A stretch of 64,000 nucleotides of DNA, from contig NW_026870889.1 of assembly GCF_033118175.1 (NCBI RefSeq), positions 1,054,001 to 1,118,000 of the forward strand, written 5' to 3'. Position 1 is the stretch's first letter. The number at the start of each line of letters is the position of its first letter. Of the stretch, positions 11,328 to 23,497 are shown piece by piece. Below the pieces are notes generated by a model. That model searched no databases. It was given only the letters and a program-made list of their open reading frames with translations, and was not told the DNA's origin. The DNA comes from Dama dama. Taxonomy: Eukaryota; Chordata; Mammalia; Artiodactyla; Cervidae. Both the position numbers and the translations under genes were made by a program.

Positions 11328-13694
11328 TGCACACGTCTGTTCCTGCCCCCTGCACCGGCAGAGAGCTCAGGGGAGCCAGAGTCTGTCAGGCAGCTGCTGG
11401 GCTGGCCGCCTGTGTGGGAAGGGGCAGAGCCGACCTAGGGGCAAGTTGGGCCTCTTGCTCTCCCTGCTGCCCTGAGGCTGCTGGGCCAAAGAGGTCTTGG
11501 GCATCCAGCCCCTTGCTGGATCCTTCCCTCTGACGAGGCCCTCTGAGCTCCAGCACCTTGCAGTGTGGAGACAGCCCCTGCCAGCAACCTCCTCTGCAAC
11601 GAATCCTCAACCCATGCCTAGGCCCAGGGGAAAGGCACCAGCGGGGATGAGCCTGGGGAGGCGCCCGGCCATGTCTGGACCCAGTCCCCGCAGCCTGCCC
11701 CTTGGTGTGGCTGTACCCCCGGAGGCAGGAAGGTCTGGGCAAGGCTGGCCAGGTGCAGGGGCCCTGCTGGGTCCTGCCCCTGGCCTGTGGGGCCTCTGAG
11801 CACAACCGGCCCTCTCCCACTGGAAGACCTCCCCGGCTGCCTCCAAAGGCCGGTTTGCAAGCACTCCCACCCACTGTTCCCACCAGGGGCGCACAATGCT
11901 CCCAAGCCCGGGAGAAAAGTGCTTCGGGGTGGTGCTCCCACCGGGCCCTTGCCCCTGAGCCTGGGGGCAATGCAGGGGTTCCACACTCCCAGGCCAAGGC
12001 AGAACGACATGCACACGTCTGTTCCTGCCCCCTACACCGGAAGAGAGCTCGGGGGAGCCAGAGACTGCCAGGCTGCTGCTAGGCTGGCTGCCTGTGTGGG
12101 ACGGGGCAGAGCCGACCTAGGGGCAAGTTGGGCCTCTTGCTCTCCCTGCTGCCCTGAGGCTGCTGGGTCAAAGAGGTCTTGGGCATCCAGCCCTTTGCTG
12201 GTCCCTTCCCTCTGACGAGGCCCTCTGAGCTCCAGCACCTTGCAGTGTGGATACAGCCCCTGCCAGCAACCTCCTCTCCAAGGAGGCCTAAACCGAGGCC
12301 TAGGCCCAGGGGAAAGGGACCAGCGGGGATGAGCCTGGGGAGGCGCCCGGGCATGTCTGGACCCAGTCCCCGCAGCCTGCCCCTTGGTGGGGCAGTACCC
12401 CCGGAGGCCAGGACGGTCTGGGCAAGGCTGACCAGGGGCACGGGCCCTGCTGCGTCCTGCCCCTGGCCTGTGGGGCCTCTGAGCACAACCGGCCCTCTCC
12501 CGCTGGAAGACCTCCCCGGCTGCCTCCAAAGGCCGGTTTGCCAACACTCGCGCCCGCTGTTCCCGCCAGGCACGCACAATGCTCCCAAGCCCGGGAGAAA
12601 AGCGCTTCGGGGTGGTGCTCTCTCCCGGCCCTTGCCCCTGAGCCTGGGGGCCAGGCATGGGGTCCACACTCCCAGGCCAAGGCAGAACCACATGCACACG
12701 TCTGTTCCTGACCCCTTCACCGGCAGAGAGCTCGGGGGAGCCAGAGTCTGCCAGGCAGCTGCTGGGCTGGCGGCCTGTGTGGGAAGGGGCAGAGCCGACC
12801 TAGGGGCAAGTTGGGCCTCTTGCTCTCCCTGCTGTCCTGAGGCTGCTGGGCCAACGAGGTCTTGGGCATCCAGCCCCTTTCTGGTCCCTTCCCTCTGACG
12901 AGGCCCTCTGAGCTCCAGCACCTTGCAGTGTGGAGACAGCCCCTGCCAGCAACCTCCTCTCCAAGGAGGCCTCAACCGAGGCCTAGGCCTAGGGGAAAGG
13001 CACCAGCGGGGATGAGCCTGGGGAGGCGCCCGGCCATGTCTGGACCCAGTCCCCCCAACCTGCCACTTGGTGGGGCAGTACCCCCGGAGGTCAGGAAGGT
13101 CTGGGTAAGTCTGCTGGGGCAGGGACACTGCTGGGTCCTGACCCTGGCCTGTGGGGCGTCTGAGCACAACCGGCACTCTCCCGCTGGAAGACCTCCCCGT
13201 CTGCCTCCAAAGGACGTTTGCAAGCACTCCCACCCGCTGTTCCCACCAGGCACGCACAATGCTCCCAAGCCCGGGAGAAAAGCGCTTCGGGCTGGTGCTC
13301 TCTCCGGGCCCTTGCCCCTGAGCCTGGGGGCCAGGTAGGGGGAACACACTCCCAGGCCAAGGCAGAACCACATGCACACGTCTGTTCCTGCCCCCTCCAC
13401 CGGCAGAGAGCTGGGGGGCCCAGAGTCTGTCAGGCAGCTGTTGGGCTGGCCGCCTGTGTGGGAAGGGGCAGAACCGACCTAGGGGCAATTTGGGCCTCTT
13501 GGTCTCCCTGCTGCCCTGAGGCTGCTGGGCCAAAGAGGTCTTGGGCATCCAGCCCCTTGCTGGTCCCTTCCCTCTGACGAGGCCCTCTGAGCTCCACCAC
13601 CTTGCAGTGTGGAGACAGCCCCTACCAGCAACCTCCTCTCCAAGGAGGCCTCAACCGAGGCCTAGGCCCAGGGGAAAGGCACCAGCGGGGATGA
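11328..13694. repeat. Copy 2 of the ~2.37-kb block (offset 6,138 bp)
   Basis: This copy is collinear with 5190-7556 and shares the rare markers listed there. The two are not adjacent; other unit types lie between them. It therefore looks like a transferred or segmentally duplicated block, or two survivors of a longer nine-unit period. Its left end is close to where ACTCCAAGACC at 11306 departs from the ACTCCCAGGCC form at 5166. Confidence 0.85.
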
Positions 13695-14120
13695 GCCAGT
13701 GGAGGCGCCCGGGCATGTCTGGACCCAGTCCCCGCAGCCTGCCCCTTGGTGGGGCAGTAACCCCGGAGGCCAGGAAGGTCTGGGCAAGGCTGGCCAGGGG
13801 CAGGGGCCCTGCTGGGTCCTGCCCCTGGCCTGTGGGGCCTCTGAGCACAACCAACACTCTCCCACTGGAAAACCTCCCCGGCTGCCTCCAAAGGCCGGTT
13901 TGCCAACACTCGTGCCAGCTGTTCCCGCCAAGCACGCACAATGCTCCCAAGCCCGGGAGAAAAGCGCTTCGGGGTGTTCCTCTCTCCAGGCCCTTGCCCC
14001 TGAGCCTGTGGACCAGGCAGTGGGTCCACACTCCAAGACCAATGCAGAACCACCTGCACACGTCTGTTTCTGCCCCCTGCACCGGCAGAGAGCTCGGGGG
14101 AGCCAGAGTCTGTCAGGCAG

Positions 14121-16847
14121 GTGCTGGGCTGGCCGCCTGTGTGGGAAGGGGCAGAGCCGACCTAGGGGCAAGTTGGGCCTCTTGCTCTCCCTGCTGCCCT
14201 GAGGCTGCTGGGCCAAAGAGGTCTTGGGCATCCAGCCCCTTGCTGGTCCCTTCCCTCTGACGAGGCCCTCTGAGCTCCAGCACCTTGCAGTGTGGAGACA
14301 GCCCCTGCCAGCAACCTCCTCTGCAACGAATCCTCAACCCATGCCTAGGCCCAGGGGAAAGGCACCAGCGGGGATGAGCCTGGGGAGGCGCCCGGCCATG
14401 TCTGGACCCAGTCCCCGCAGCCTGCCGTTGGTGGGGCTGTACCCCAGGAGGCAGGAATGTCTGGGCAAGGCTGGCCAGGGGCAGGGGCCCTGCTGGGTCC
14501 TGCCCCTGGCATGTGGGGCCTCTGAGCACAACCGGCCCTCTCCCACTGGAAGACCTCCCCGGTGCCTCCAAAGGCCGGTTTGCCAACACTCGTGCCCGCT
14601 GTTCCCGCCAGGCACGCACAATGCTCCCAAGCCCGGGAGAAAAGCGCTTCGGGGTGGTGCTCTCTCCGGGCCCTTGCCCCTGAGCCTGTGGGCCAGGCAG
14701 TGGGTCCACACTCCAAGACCAATGCAGAACCACATGCACACGTCTGTTTCTGCCCCCTGCACCGGCAGAAAGCTCGGGGGAGCCAGAGTCTGTCAGGCAG
14801 GTGCTGGGCTGGCCGCCTGTGTGGGAAGGGGCAGAGCCGACCTAGGGGCAAGATGGGCCTCTTGCTCTCCCTGCTGCCCTGAGGCTGCTGGGCCAAAGAG
14901 GTCTTGGGCATCCAGCCCCTTGCTGGTCCCTTCCCGCTGACGAGGCCCTCTGAGCTCCAGCACCTTGCAGTGTGGAGACAGCCCCTGCCAGCAACCTCCT
15001 CTCCAAGGAGGCCTCAACCAAGGCCTAGGCCCAGGGGAAAGGCACCAGCGGGGATGAGCCTGGGGAGGCGCCCGGCCATGTCTGGACCCAGTCCCCGCAG
15101 CCTGCCCCTTGGTGGGGCTGTATCCCCGGAGGCCAGGAAGGTCTGGGCAAGGCTGCCAGGGGCAGGGACCCTGCTGGGTCCTGCCCATGGCCTGTGGGGC
15201 CTCTGAGCACAACCGGCACTCTCCCGCTGGAAGAACTCCCAGTCTGCCTCCAAAGGCCGGTTTGCAAGCACTCCAGCCCGCTGTTCCCGCCAGGCACGCA
15301 CAATGCTCCCAAGCCCGGGAGAAAAGCGCTTCGGGCTGGTGCTCTCTCCGGGCCCTTGCCCCTGAGCCTGGGGGCCAGGCAGGGGGAAAACACTCCCAGG
15401 CCAAGGCAGAACCACATGCACACGTCTGTTCCTGCCCCCTACACCGGCAGAGAGCTCGGGGGAGCCAGAGACTGCCAGGCTGCTGCTGGGCTGGCTGCCT
15501 GTGTGGGAAGGGGCAGAGCCGACCTAGGGGCAAGTTGGGCCTCTTGCTCTCCCTGCTGCCCTGAGGCTGCTGGGTCAAAGAGGTCTTGGGCATCCAGCCC
15601 TTTGCTGGTCCCTTCCCTCTGACGAGGCCCTCTGAGCTCCAGCACCTTGCAGTGTGGAGACAGCCCCTGCCAGCAACCTCCTCTCCAAAGAGGCCTCAAC
15701 CGAGGCCTACGCCCAGGGGAAAGGCACCAGCGGGGATGATCCTGGGGAGGCGCACGGACATGTCTGGACCCAGTCCCCACAGCCTGCCCCTTGGTGGGGC
15801 AGTACCACCGGAGGCCAGGAAGGTCTGGGCAAGGCTGGCCAGGGGCACGGGCCCTGCTGCGTCCTGCCCCTGGCCTGTGGGACCTCTGAGCACAACCGGC
15901 CCTCTCCCACTGGAAGACCTCCCCGGCTGCCTCCAAAGGCCGGTTTGCAAGCGCTCCCTCCCTCTGTTCCCAGCAGGCGTGCACAATGCTCCCAAGCCCG
16001 GGAGAAAAGCGCTTCAGGGTGGTGCTCTCTCCGGGCCCTTGCCCCTGAGCCTGGGGGCAAGGCAGGGTGTCCACACTCCCAGGCCAAGGCAGAACCACAT
16101 GCACACGTCTGATCTGCCCCCTGCACCGGCAGAGAGCTCAGGGGAGCCAGAGTCTGTCAGGCAGCTGCAGGGCTGGCCGCCTGTGTGGGAAGGGGCAGAG
16201 CCGACCTAGGGACAAGTTGGGCCTCTTGCTCTCCCTGCTGCCCTGAGGCTGCTGGGCCAAAGAGGTCTTGGGCATCCAGCCCCTTGCTGGTCCCTTCCCT
16301 CTGACGAGGCCCTCTGAGCTCCAGCACCTTGCAGTGTGGAGACAGCCCCTGCCAGCAACCTCCTCTCCAAGGAGGCCTAAACCGAGGCCTAGGCCCAGGG
16401 GAAATGCACCACCGGGGATGAGCCTGGGGAGGCGCCCGGGCATGTCTGGACCCAGTCCCCGCAGCCTGCCCCTTGGTGGGGCAGTACCCCCGGAGGCCAG
16501 GAAAGACTTGGAAAGGCTGGCCAGGGGCAGGGGACCTGCTGGGTCCTGGCCCTGGCCTGTGGGGCCTCTGAGCACATCCGGCCCTCTCCCACTGGAAGAC
16601 CTCCCCGGCTGCCTCCAAAGGCCGGTTTGCCAACACTCCCGCCCACTGTTCCCACCAGGCGCGCACAATGCTCCCAAGCCCGGGAGAAAAGTGCTTCGGG
16701 GTGGTGCTCCCACCGGGCCCTTGCCCCTGAGCCTGGGGGCAATGCAGGGGTTCCACACTCCCAGGCCAAGGCAGAACCACATGCACACGTCTGTTCCTGC
16801 CCCCTGCACCGGCAGAGAGCTCAGGGGAGCCAGAGTCTGTCAGGCAG
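14121..16847. repeat. Four-unit higher-order repeat, copy 1 (2,727 bp)
   Basis: Starting near 14121 the sequence recurs 2,727 bp later (four units of about 682 bp). The order of L subclasses is the same: CAACGAATCCTC, then the CTGCCAGGGGCAGGGAC type, then the AGGCGCACGGACATG type. Shared private features include the shortened GCCTGCCG(T/A)(T/A)GGTGGGG near 14421/17148, TACCCCAGGAGGCAGG, and CCCCGGTGCC lacking a CT near 14560/17288. Only a few substitutions were seen, for example GGAATGTC against GGAAGGTC near 14454. Confidence 0.85.
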
Positions 16848-19062
16848 CTGCTGGGCTGGCCGCCTGTGTGGGAAGGGGCAGAGCCGACCTAGGGGCAAGT
16901 TGGGCCTCTTGCTCTCCCTGCTGCCCTGAGGCTGCTGGGCCAAAGAGGTCTTGGGCATCCAGCCCCTTGCTGGTCCCTTCCCTCTGACGAGGCCCTCTGA
17001 GCTCCAGCACCTTGCAGTGTGGAGACAGCCCCTGCCAGCAACCTCCTCTGCAACGAATCCTCAACCCATGCCTAGGCCCAGGGGAAAGGCACCAGCGGGG
17101 ATGAGCCTGGGGAGGCGCCCGGCCATGTCTGGACCCAGTCCCCGCAGCCTGCCGTAGGTGGGGCTGTACCCCAGGAGGCAGGAAGGTCTGGGCAAGGCTG
17201 GCCAGGGGCAGGGGCCCTGCTGGGTCCTGCCCCTGGCCTGTGGGGCCTCTGAGCACAACCGGCCCTCTCCCACTGGAAGACCTCCCCGGTGCCTCCAAAG
17301 GCCGGTTTGCCAACACTCGTGCCCGCTGTTCCCGCCAGGCACGCACAATGCTCCCAAGCCCGGGAGAAAAGCGCTTCGGGGTGGTGCTCTCTCCGGGCCC
17401 TTGCCCCTGAGCCTGTGGGCCAGGCAGTGGGTCCACACTCCAAGACCAATGCAGAACCACATGCACACGTCTGTTTCTGCCCCCTGCACCGGCAGAGAGC
17501 TCGGGGGAGCCAGAGTCTGTCAGGCAGGTGCTGGGCTGGCCGCCTGTGTGGGAAGGGGCAGAGCCGACCTAGGGGCAAGTTGGGCCTCTTGCTCTCCCTG
17601 CTGCCCTGAGGCTGCTGGGCCAAAGAGGTCTTGGGCATCCAGCCCCTTGCTGGTCCCTTCCCGCTGACGAGGCCCTCTGAGCTCCAGCACCTTGCAGTGT
17701 GGAGACAGCCCCTGCCAGCAACCTCCTCTCCAAGGAGGCCTCAACCAAGGCCTAGGCCCAGGGGAAAGGCACCAGCGGGGATGAGCCTGGGGAGGCGCCC
17801 GGCCATGTCTGGACCCAGTCCCCGCAGCCTGCCCCTTGGTGGGGCTGTACCCCCGGAGGCCAGGAAGGTCTGGGCAAGGCTGCCAGGGGCAGGGACCCTG
17901 CTGGGTCCTGCCCATGGCCTGTGGGGCCTCTGAGCACAACCGGCACTCTCCCGCTGGAAGACCTCCCCGTCTGCCTCCAAAGGCCGGTTTGCAAGCACTC
18001 CAGCCCGCTGTTCCCGCCAGGCACGCACAATGCTCCCAAGCCCGGGAGAAAAGCGCTTCGGGCTGGTGCTCTCTCCGGGCCCTTGCCCCTAAGCCTGGGG
18101 GCCAGGCAGGGGGAACACACTCCCAGGCCAAGGCAGAACCACATGCACACGTCTGTTCCTGCCCCCTACACCGGCAGAGAGCTCGGGGGAGCCAGAGACT
18201 GCCAGGCTGCTGCTGGGCTGGCTGCCTGTGTGGGAAGGGGCAGAGCCGACCTAGGGGCAAGTTGGGCCTCTTGCTCTCCCTGCTGCCCTGAGGCTGCTGG
18301 GTCAAAGAGGTCTTGGGCATCCAGCCCTTTGCTGGTCCCTTCCCTCTGACGAGGCCCTCTGAGCTCCAGCACCTTGCAGTGTGGAGACAGCCCCTGCCAG
18401 CAACCTCCTCTCCAAAGAGGCCTCAACCGAGGCCTACGCCCAGGGGAAAGGCACCAGCGGGGATGATCCTGGGGAGGCGCACGGACATGTCTGGACCCAG
18501 TCCCCACAGCCTGCCCCTTGGTGGGGCAGTACCCCCGGAGGCCAGGATGGTCTGGGCAAGGCTGGCCAGGGGCACGGGCCCTGCTGCGTCCTGCCCCTGG
18601 CCTGTGGGACCTCTGAGCACAACCGGCCCTCTCCCACTGGAAGACCTCCCCGGCTGCCTCCAAAGGCCGGTTTGCAAGCGCTCCCTCCCACTGTTCCCAG
18701 CAGGCGTGCACAATGCTCCCAAGCCCGGGAGAAAAGCGCTTCAGGGTGGTGCTCTCTCCGGGCCCTTGCCCCTGAGCCTGGGGGCAAGGCAGGGTGTCCA
18801 CACTCCCAGGCCAAGGCAGAACCACATGCACACGTCTGATCTGCCCCCTGCACCGGCAGAGAGCTCAGGGGAGCCAGAGTCTGTCAGGCAGCTGCTGGGC
18901 TGGCCGCCTGTGTGGGAAGGGGCAGAGCCGACCTAGGGGCAAGTTGGGCCTCTTGCTCTCCCTGCTGCCCTGAGGCTGCTGGGCCAAAGAGGTCTTGGGC
19001 ATCCAGCCCCTTGCTGGTCCCTTCCCTCTGACGAGGCCCTCTGAGCTCCAGCACCTTGCAGT
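16848..19062. repeat. Four-unit higher-order repeat, copy 2 (partial)
   Basis: This copy is adjacent to copy 1 and collinear with 14121-16335. The match ends near 19062, where the next L turns to the GTTTGGAGACAG / TGCAACGAGGCC variant. Copy 2 therefore covers about 2.2 kb of the 2,727-bp period. Confidence 0.83.
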
Positions 19063-22000
19063 TTGGAGACAGCCCCTGCCAGCAACCTCCTCTGCAACGA
19101 GGCCTCAACCGAGGACTAGGCCCAGGGGAAAGTCACCAGCAGGGATGAGCCTGGGGAGGCGCCCGGGCATGTCTGGACCCAGTCTCCGCAGCCTGCTCCT
19201 TGGTGGGGCTGTACCCCCGGAGGCAGGAAGGTCTGGGCAAGGCTGGCCAGGGGCAGGGGCGTGCTGGATCCTGCCCCTGGCCTGTGGGGCCTCTGAGCAC
19301 AACCGGCCCTCTCCCACTGGAAGACCTCCCCGGCTGCCTCCAAAGGCCGGTTTGGAAGCACTCCCGCCCATTGTTCCCACCAGGGGCGCACAATGCTCCC
19401 AAGCCCGGGAGAAAAGCGCTTTGGGGTGGTGCTCTCTCCGGGCCCTTGCCCCTGAGCCTGGGGGCCAGGCAGGGGATCCACACTCCCAGGCCAAGGCAGA
19501 ACCACATGCACACGTCTGTTCCTACCCCCTCCACCGGCAGAGAGCTGGGGGGAGCCAGAGTCTGTGAGGCAGCTGCTGGGCTGGCCGCCTGTGTGGGAAG
19601 GGGCAGAGCCGACCTAGGGGCAAGTTGGGCCTCTTGCTCTCCCTGCTGCCCTGAGGCTGCTGGGCCAAAGAGGTCTTGGGCATCCAGCCCCTTGCTGGTC
19701 CCTTCCCTCTGACGAGGCCCTCTGAGTTCCAGCACCTCGCAGTGTGGAGACAGCCCCTGCCAGCAACCTCCTCTCCAAGGAGGCCTCAACCGAGGCCTAG
19801 GCCCAGGGGAAAGGCACCAGCGGGGATGAGCCTGGGAATGCGCCCGGGCATGTCTGGACCCAGTCCCGGCAGTCTGCCCCTTGGTGGCGCAGTACCCCCA
19901 GAGGCCAGGAAGGTCTGGGCAAGGCTGCCAGGGGCAGGGACACTGCTGGGTCCTGCCCCTGGCCTGTGGGGTCTCTGAGCACAACCGACACTCTCCCGCT
20001 GGAAGACCTCCCCGGCTGCCTCCAAAGGCCGCTTTGCAAGCACTCCCGCCCACTGTTCCCACAAGGTGCGCACAATGCTCCCAAGCCCGGGAGAAAAGCG
20101 CTTCGGGGTGGTGCTCTCTCCGGGCCCTTGCCCCTGAGCCTGGGGGCCAGGCAGGGGATCCATTCTCCCAAGCCAAGGCAGAACCACATGCACACATCTG
20201 TTCCTGCCCCCTCCACCGGCAGAGAGCTGGGGGGCCCAGAGTCTGTCAGGCAGCTGTTGGGCTGGCCGCCTGTGTGGGAAGGGGCAGAACCGACCTAGGG
20301 GCAAGTTGGGCCTCTTGCTCTCCCTGCTGCCCTGAGGCTGCTGGGCCAAAGAGGTCTTGGGCATCCAGCCCCTTGCTGGTCCCTTCCCTCTGACGAGGCC
20401 CTCTGAGCTCCACCACCTTGCAGTGTGGAGACAGCCCCTGCCAGCAACCTCCTCTCCAAGGAGGCCTCAACCGAGGCCTAGGCCCAGGGGAAAGGCACCA
20501 GCGGGGATGAGCCAGTGGAGGCGCCCGGGCATGTCTGGACCCAGTCCCCGCAGCCTGCCCCTTGGTGGGGCAGTACCCCCGGAGGCCAGGATGGTCTGGG
20601 CAAGGCTGGCCAGGGGCAGGGGCCCTGCTGGATCCTGCCCCTGGCCTGTGGGGCCTCTGAGCACAACCGGCCCTCTCCCACTGGAAGACCTCCCCGGCTG
20701 CCTCCAAAGGCCGGTTTGCAAGCGCTCCCTCCCACTGTTCCCAGCAGGCGTGCACAATGCTCCCAAGCCCGGGAGAAAAGCGCTTCAGGGTGGTGCTCTC
20801 TCCGGGCCCTTGCCCCTGAGCCTGGGGGCAAGGCAGGGTGTCCACACTCCCAGGCCAAGGCAGAACCACATGCACACGTCTGATCTGCCCCCTGCACCGG
20901 CAGAGAGCTCAGGGGAGCCAGAGTCTGTCAGGCAGCTGCTGGGCTGGCCGCCTGTGTGGGAAGGGGCAGAGCCGACCTAGGGGCAAGTTGGGCCTCTTGC
21001 TCTCCCTGCTGCCCTGAGGCTGCTGGGCCAAAGAGGTCTTGGGCATCCAGCCCCTTGCTGGTCCCTTCCCTCTGACGAGGCCCTCTGAGCTCCAGCACCT
21101 TGCAGTTTGGAGACAGCCCCTGCCAGCAACCTCCTCTGCAACGAGGCCTCAACCGAGGCCTAGGCCCAGGGGAAAGTCACCAGCAGGGATGAGACTGGGG
21201 AGGCGCCCGGGCATGTCTGGACCCAGTCCTCGCAGCCTGCCCCTTGGTGGGGCAGTACCCCCGGAGGCAGGAAGATCTGGGCAAGGCTGGCCAGGGGCAG
21301 GGGCCCTGCTGGATCCTGCCCCTGGCCTGTGGGGCCTCTGAGCACAACCGGCCCTCTCCCACTGGAAGACCTCCCCGGCTGCCTCCAAAGGCCGGTTTGG
21401 AAGCACTCCCGCCCATTGTTCCCACCAGGGGCGCACAATGCTCCCAAGCCCGGGAGAAAAGCGCTTTGGGGTGGTGCTCTCTCCGGGCCCTTGCCCCTGA
21501 GCCTGGGGGCCAGGCAGGGGATCCACACTCCCAGGCCAAGGCAGAACCACATGCACACGTCTGTTCCTACCCCCTCCACCGGCAGAGAGCTGGGGGGAGC
21601 CAGAGTCTGTGAGGCAGCTGCTGGGCTGGCCGCCTGTGTGGGAAGGGGCAGAGCCGACCTAGGGGCAAGTTGGGCCTCTTGCTCTCCCTGCTGCCCTGAG
21701 GCTGCTGGGCCAAAGAGGTCTTGGGCATCCAGCCCCTTGCTGGTCCCTTCCCTCTGACGAGGCCCTCTGAGTTCCAGCACCTCGCAGTGTGGAGACAGCC
21801 CCTGCCAGCAACCTCCTCTCCAAGGAGGCCTCAACCGAGGCCTAGGCCCAGGGGAAAGGCACCAGCGGGGATGAGCCTGGGAATGCGCCCGGGCATGTCT
21901 GGACCCAGTCCCGGCAGTCTGCCCCTTGGTGGCGCAGTACCCCCAGAGGCCAGGAAGGTCTGGGCAAGGCTGCCAGGGGCAGGGACACTGCTGGGTCCTG

Positions 22001-22095
22001 CCCCTGGCCTGTGGGGCCTCTGAGCACAACCGACACTCTCCCGCTGGAAGACCTCCCCGGCTGCCTCCAAAGGCCGCTTTGCAAGCACTCCCACC
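18610..22095. repeat. Three-unit higher-order repeat, period 2,044-2,045 bp
   Basis: About 1.44 kb at 18610-20050 recurs at 20654-22095. The period equals three 682-bp units. Shared markers include GCAAGCGCTCCCTCCCACTG (18676, 20720), GTTTGGAGACAGCC with TGCAACGAGG (19062, 21106), CACCAGGGGCGCAC (19380, 21424), GAGTTCCAGCACCTCGCAG (19725, 21770) and GGGAATGCGCCCGGGC (19834, 21879). The copies separate near 20050/22095. The region overlaps the tail of the 2,727-bp repeat, showing that different higher-order periods are nested or mosaic. Confidence 0.82.
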
Positions 22096-22728
22096 CGCTG
22101 TTCCCGCCAGGCACGCACAATGCTCCCAAGCCCGGGAGAAAAGCGCTTCGGCGTGGTGCTCTCTCCGGGCCCTTTCCCCTGAGCCTGGGGGCCAGGCAGG
22201 GGGTCCACACTCCCAGGCCAAGGCAGAACCACATGCACACGTCTGTTCCTGCCCCCTACACCGGCAGAGAGCTCGGGGGAGCCAGAGACTGCCAGGCTGC
22301 TGCTGGGCTGGCTGCCTGTGTGGGAAGGGGCAGAGCCGACCTAGGGGCAAGTTGGGCCTCTTGCTCTCCCTGCTGCCCTGAGGCTGCTGGGCCAAAGAGG
22401 TCTTGGGCATCCAGCCCCTTGCTGGTCCCTTCCCTCTGACGAGGCCCTATGAGCTCCAGCACATTGCAGTGTGGAGACAGCCCCTGCCAGCAACCTCCTC
22501 TCCAAGGAGGCCTCAACCGAGGCCTAGGCCCAGGGGAAAGGCACCAGCGGGGATGAGCCGGGGGAGGCGCCCGGGTATGTCTGGACCCAGTCCCCGCAGC
22601 CTGCCCCTTGGTGGGGCAGTACCCCTGGAGGCCAGGAAGTTCTGGGCAAGGCTGGCCAGGGGCAGGGGCCCTGCTGGGTCCTGCCCCTGGCCTGTGGGGC
22701 CTCTGAGCACAACCGGCCCTCTCCCACT

Positions 22729-23497
22729 GGAAGACCACCCCGGCTGCCTCCAAAGGCCGGTTTTCAAGAACTCCCTCCCGCTGACCCGCCAGCCGCACAC
22801 AATGCTCCCAAGCCCGGGAGAAAAGCATTTTGGGGTGGTGCTCTCTCCGGGCCCTTGGAAGACCTCCCCGGCTGCCTCCAAAGGCCGGTTTGGAAGCACT
22901 CCCGCCCGCTGTTCCCGCCAGCCTCGCACAATGCTCCCAAGACCGGGAGAAAAGCGCTTCGTTGTGGTGTTCTCTCCGTTCCCATGGAGGACCTCCCTGG
23001 CTGCCCCCAAAGGCCGGTTTGGAAGCACTCCCACTCGCTGTTCCGGCCAGCCACGCACAATCCTCCAAAACCCCGGAGAAAAGCGCTTCGGGGTGCTGTT
23101 CTCTCCGTGCCCATGGAAGACCTCCCGGGGTGCCCGCAAAGGCGGTTTGGAAGCACTCCCACTCGCTGTTCCCGCCATTCGCGCAAATGTTCCAAGCCCG
23201 GGAGAAAAGCGCTTCTGGGTGGTACTCTCTCCTGGCCCTTGGAAGACCTCCCCGGCTGCCTCCAAAGGCCGGTTTGCAAGCACTCCCGCCCGCTGTTCCC
23301 ACCAGCCACGCACAATGCTCCCAAGCCCGGGAGAAAAGCATTTTGGGGTGGTGCTCACACCGGGCCCTGGAAGACCTCCCCGGCTGCCTCCAAAGGCCGG
23401 TTTGCCAACACTCCCGCCCGCTGTTCCCGCCAGGCACGCACAGTGCTTCCAAGCCCGGGAGAAAAGTGATTCGGTGTGGTGCTCTCTCCGGGCCCTT
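22729..23497. repeat. S array C, 6 copies
   Basis: Six repeats average 128.2 bp, with landmarks near 22833, 22962, 23091, 23218, 23346 and 23473. Subtypes appear in the usual order: TCAAGAACTCCCTCCCGCTG, GTGTTCTCTCCGT, CACAATCCTCCAAAACCCC, CGCGCAAATGTTCCAAGCC, then CATTTTGGGGTGGTGCTCAC. The copy landmarked near 23091 has a one-base loss (GCAAAGGCGGTTTGG near 23142). The upstream run resembles 8310-9775, where the same position holds only one S copy. Confidence 0.95.

Larger units (their letters stand above)
3090..22728. repeat. Main run of 682-bp L+S units (29 L, 28 single S)
   Basis: GGCATCCAGCCC recurs near 3318, 4001, 4682, 5364, 6046, 6729, 7408, 8090, 8772, 9453, 10137 (GGAATCC), 10819, 11502, 12184, 12867, 13546, 14229, 14909, 15591, 16273, 16956, 17636, 18318, 19000, 19681, 20362, 21044, 21726 and 22408, a step of 679-684 bp. 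Each L is followed by exactly one S. Expected length for 29 L plus 28 S is about 19,620 bp; observed is 19,639. Several L subclasses occur: one has CAACGAATCCTCAACCCATG (5455, 10226, 11593, 14321, 17047), one has AGGCGCACGGACATG with CAAAGAGG (8195, 15680, 18415), and one has CTGCCAGGGGCAGGGAC (7650, 9010, 15150, 17878, 19920, 21965). No insertion or foreign sequence is visible. Confidence 0.95.
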
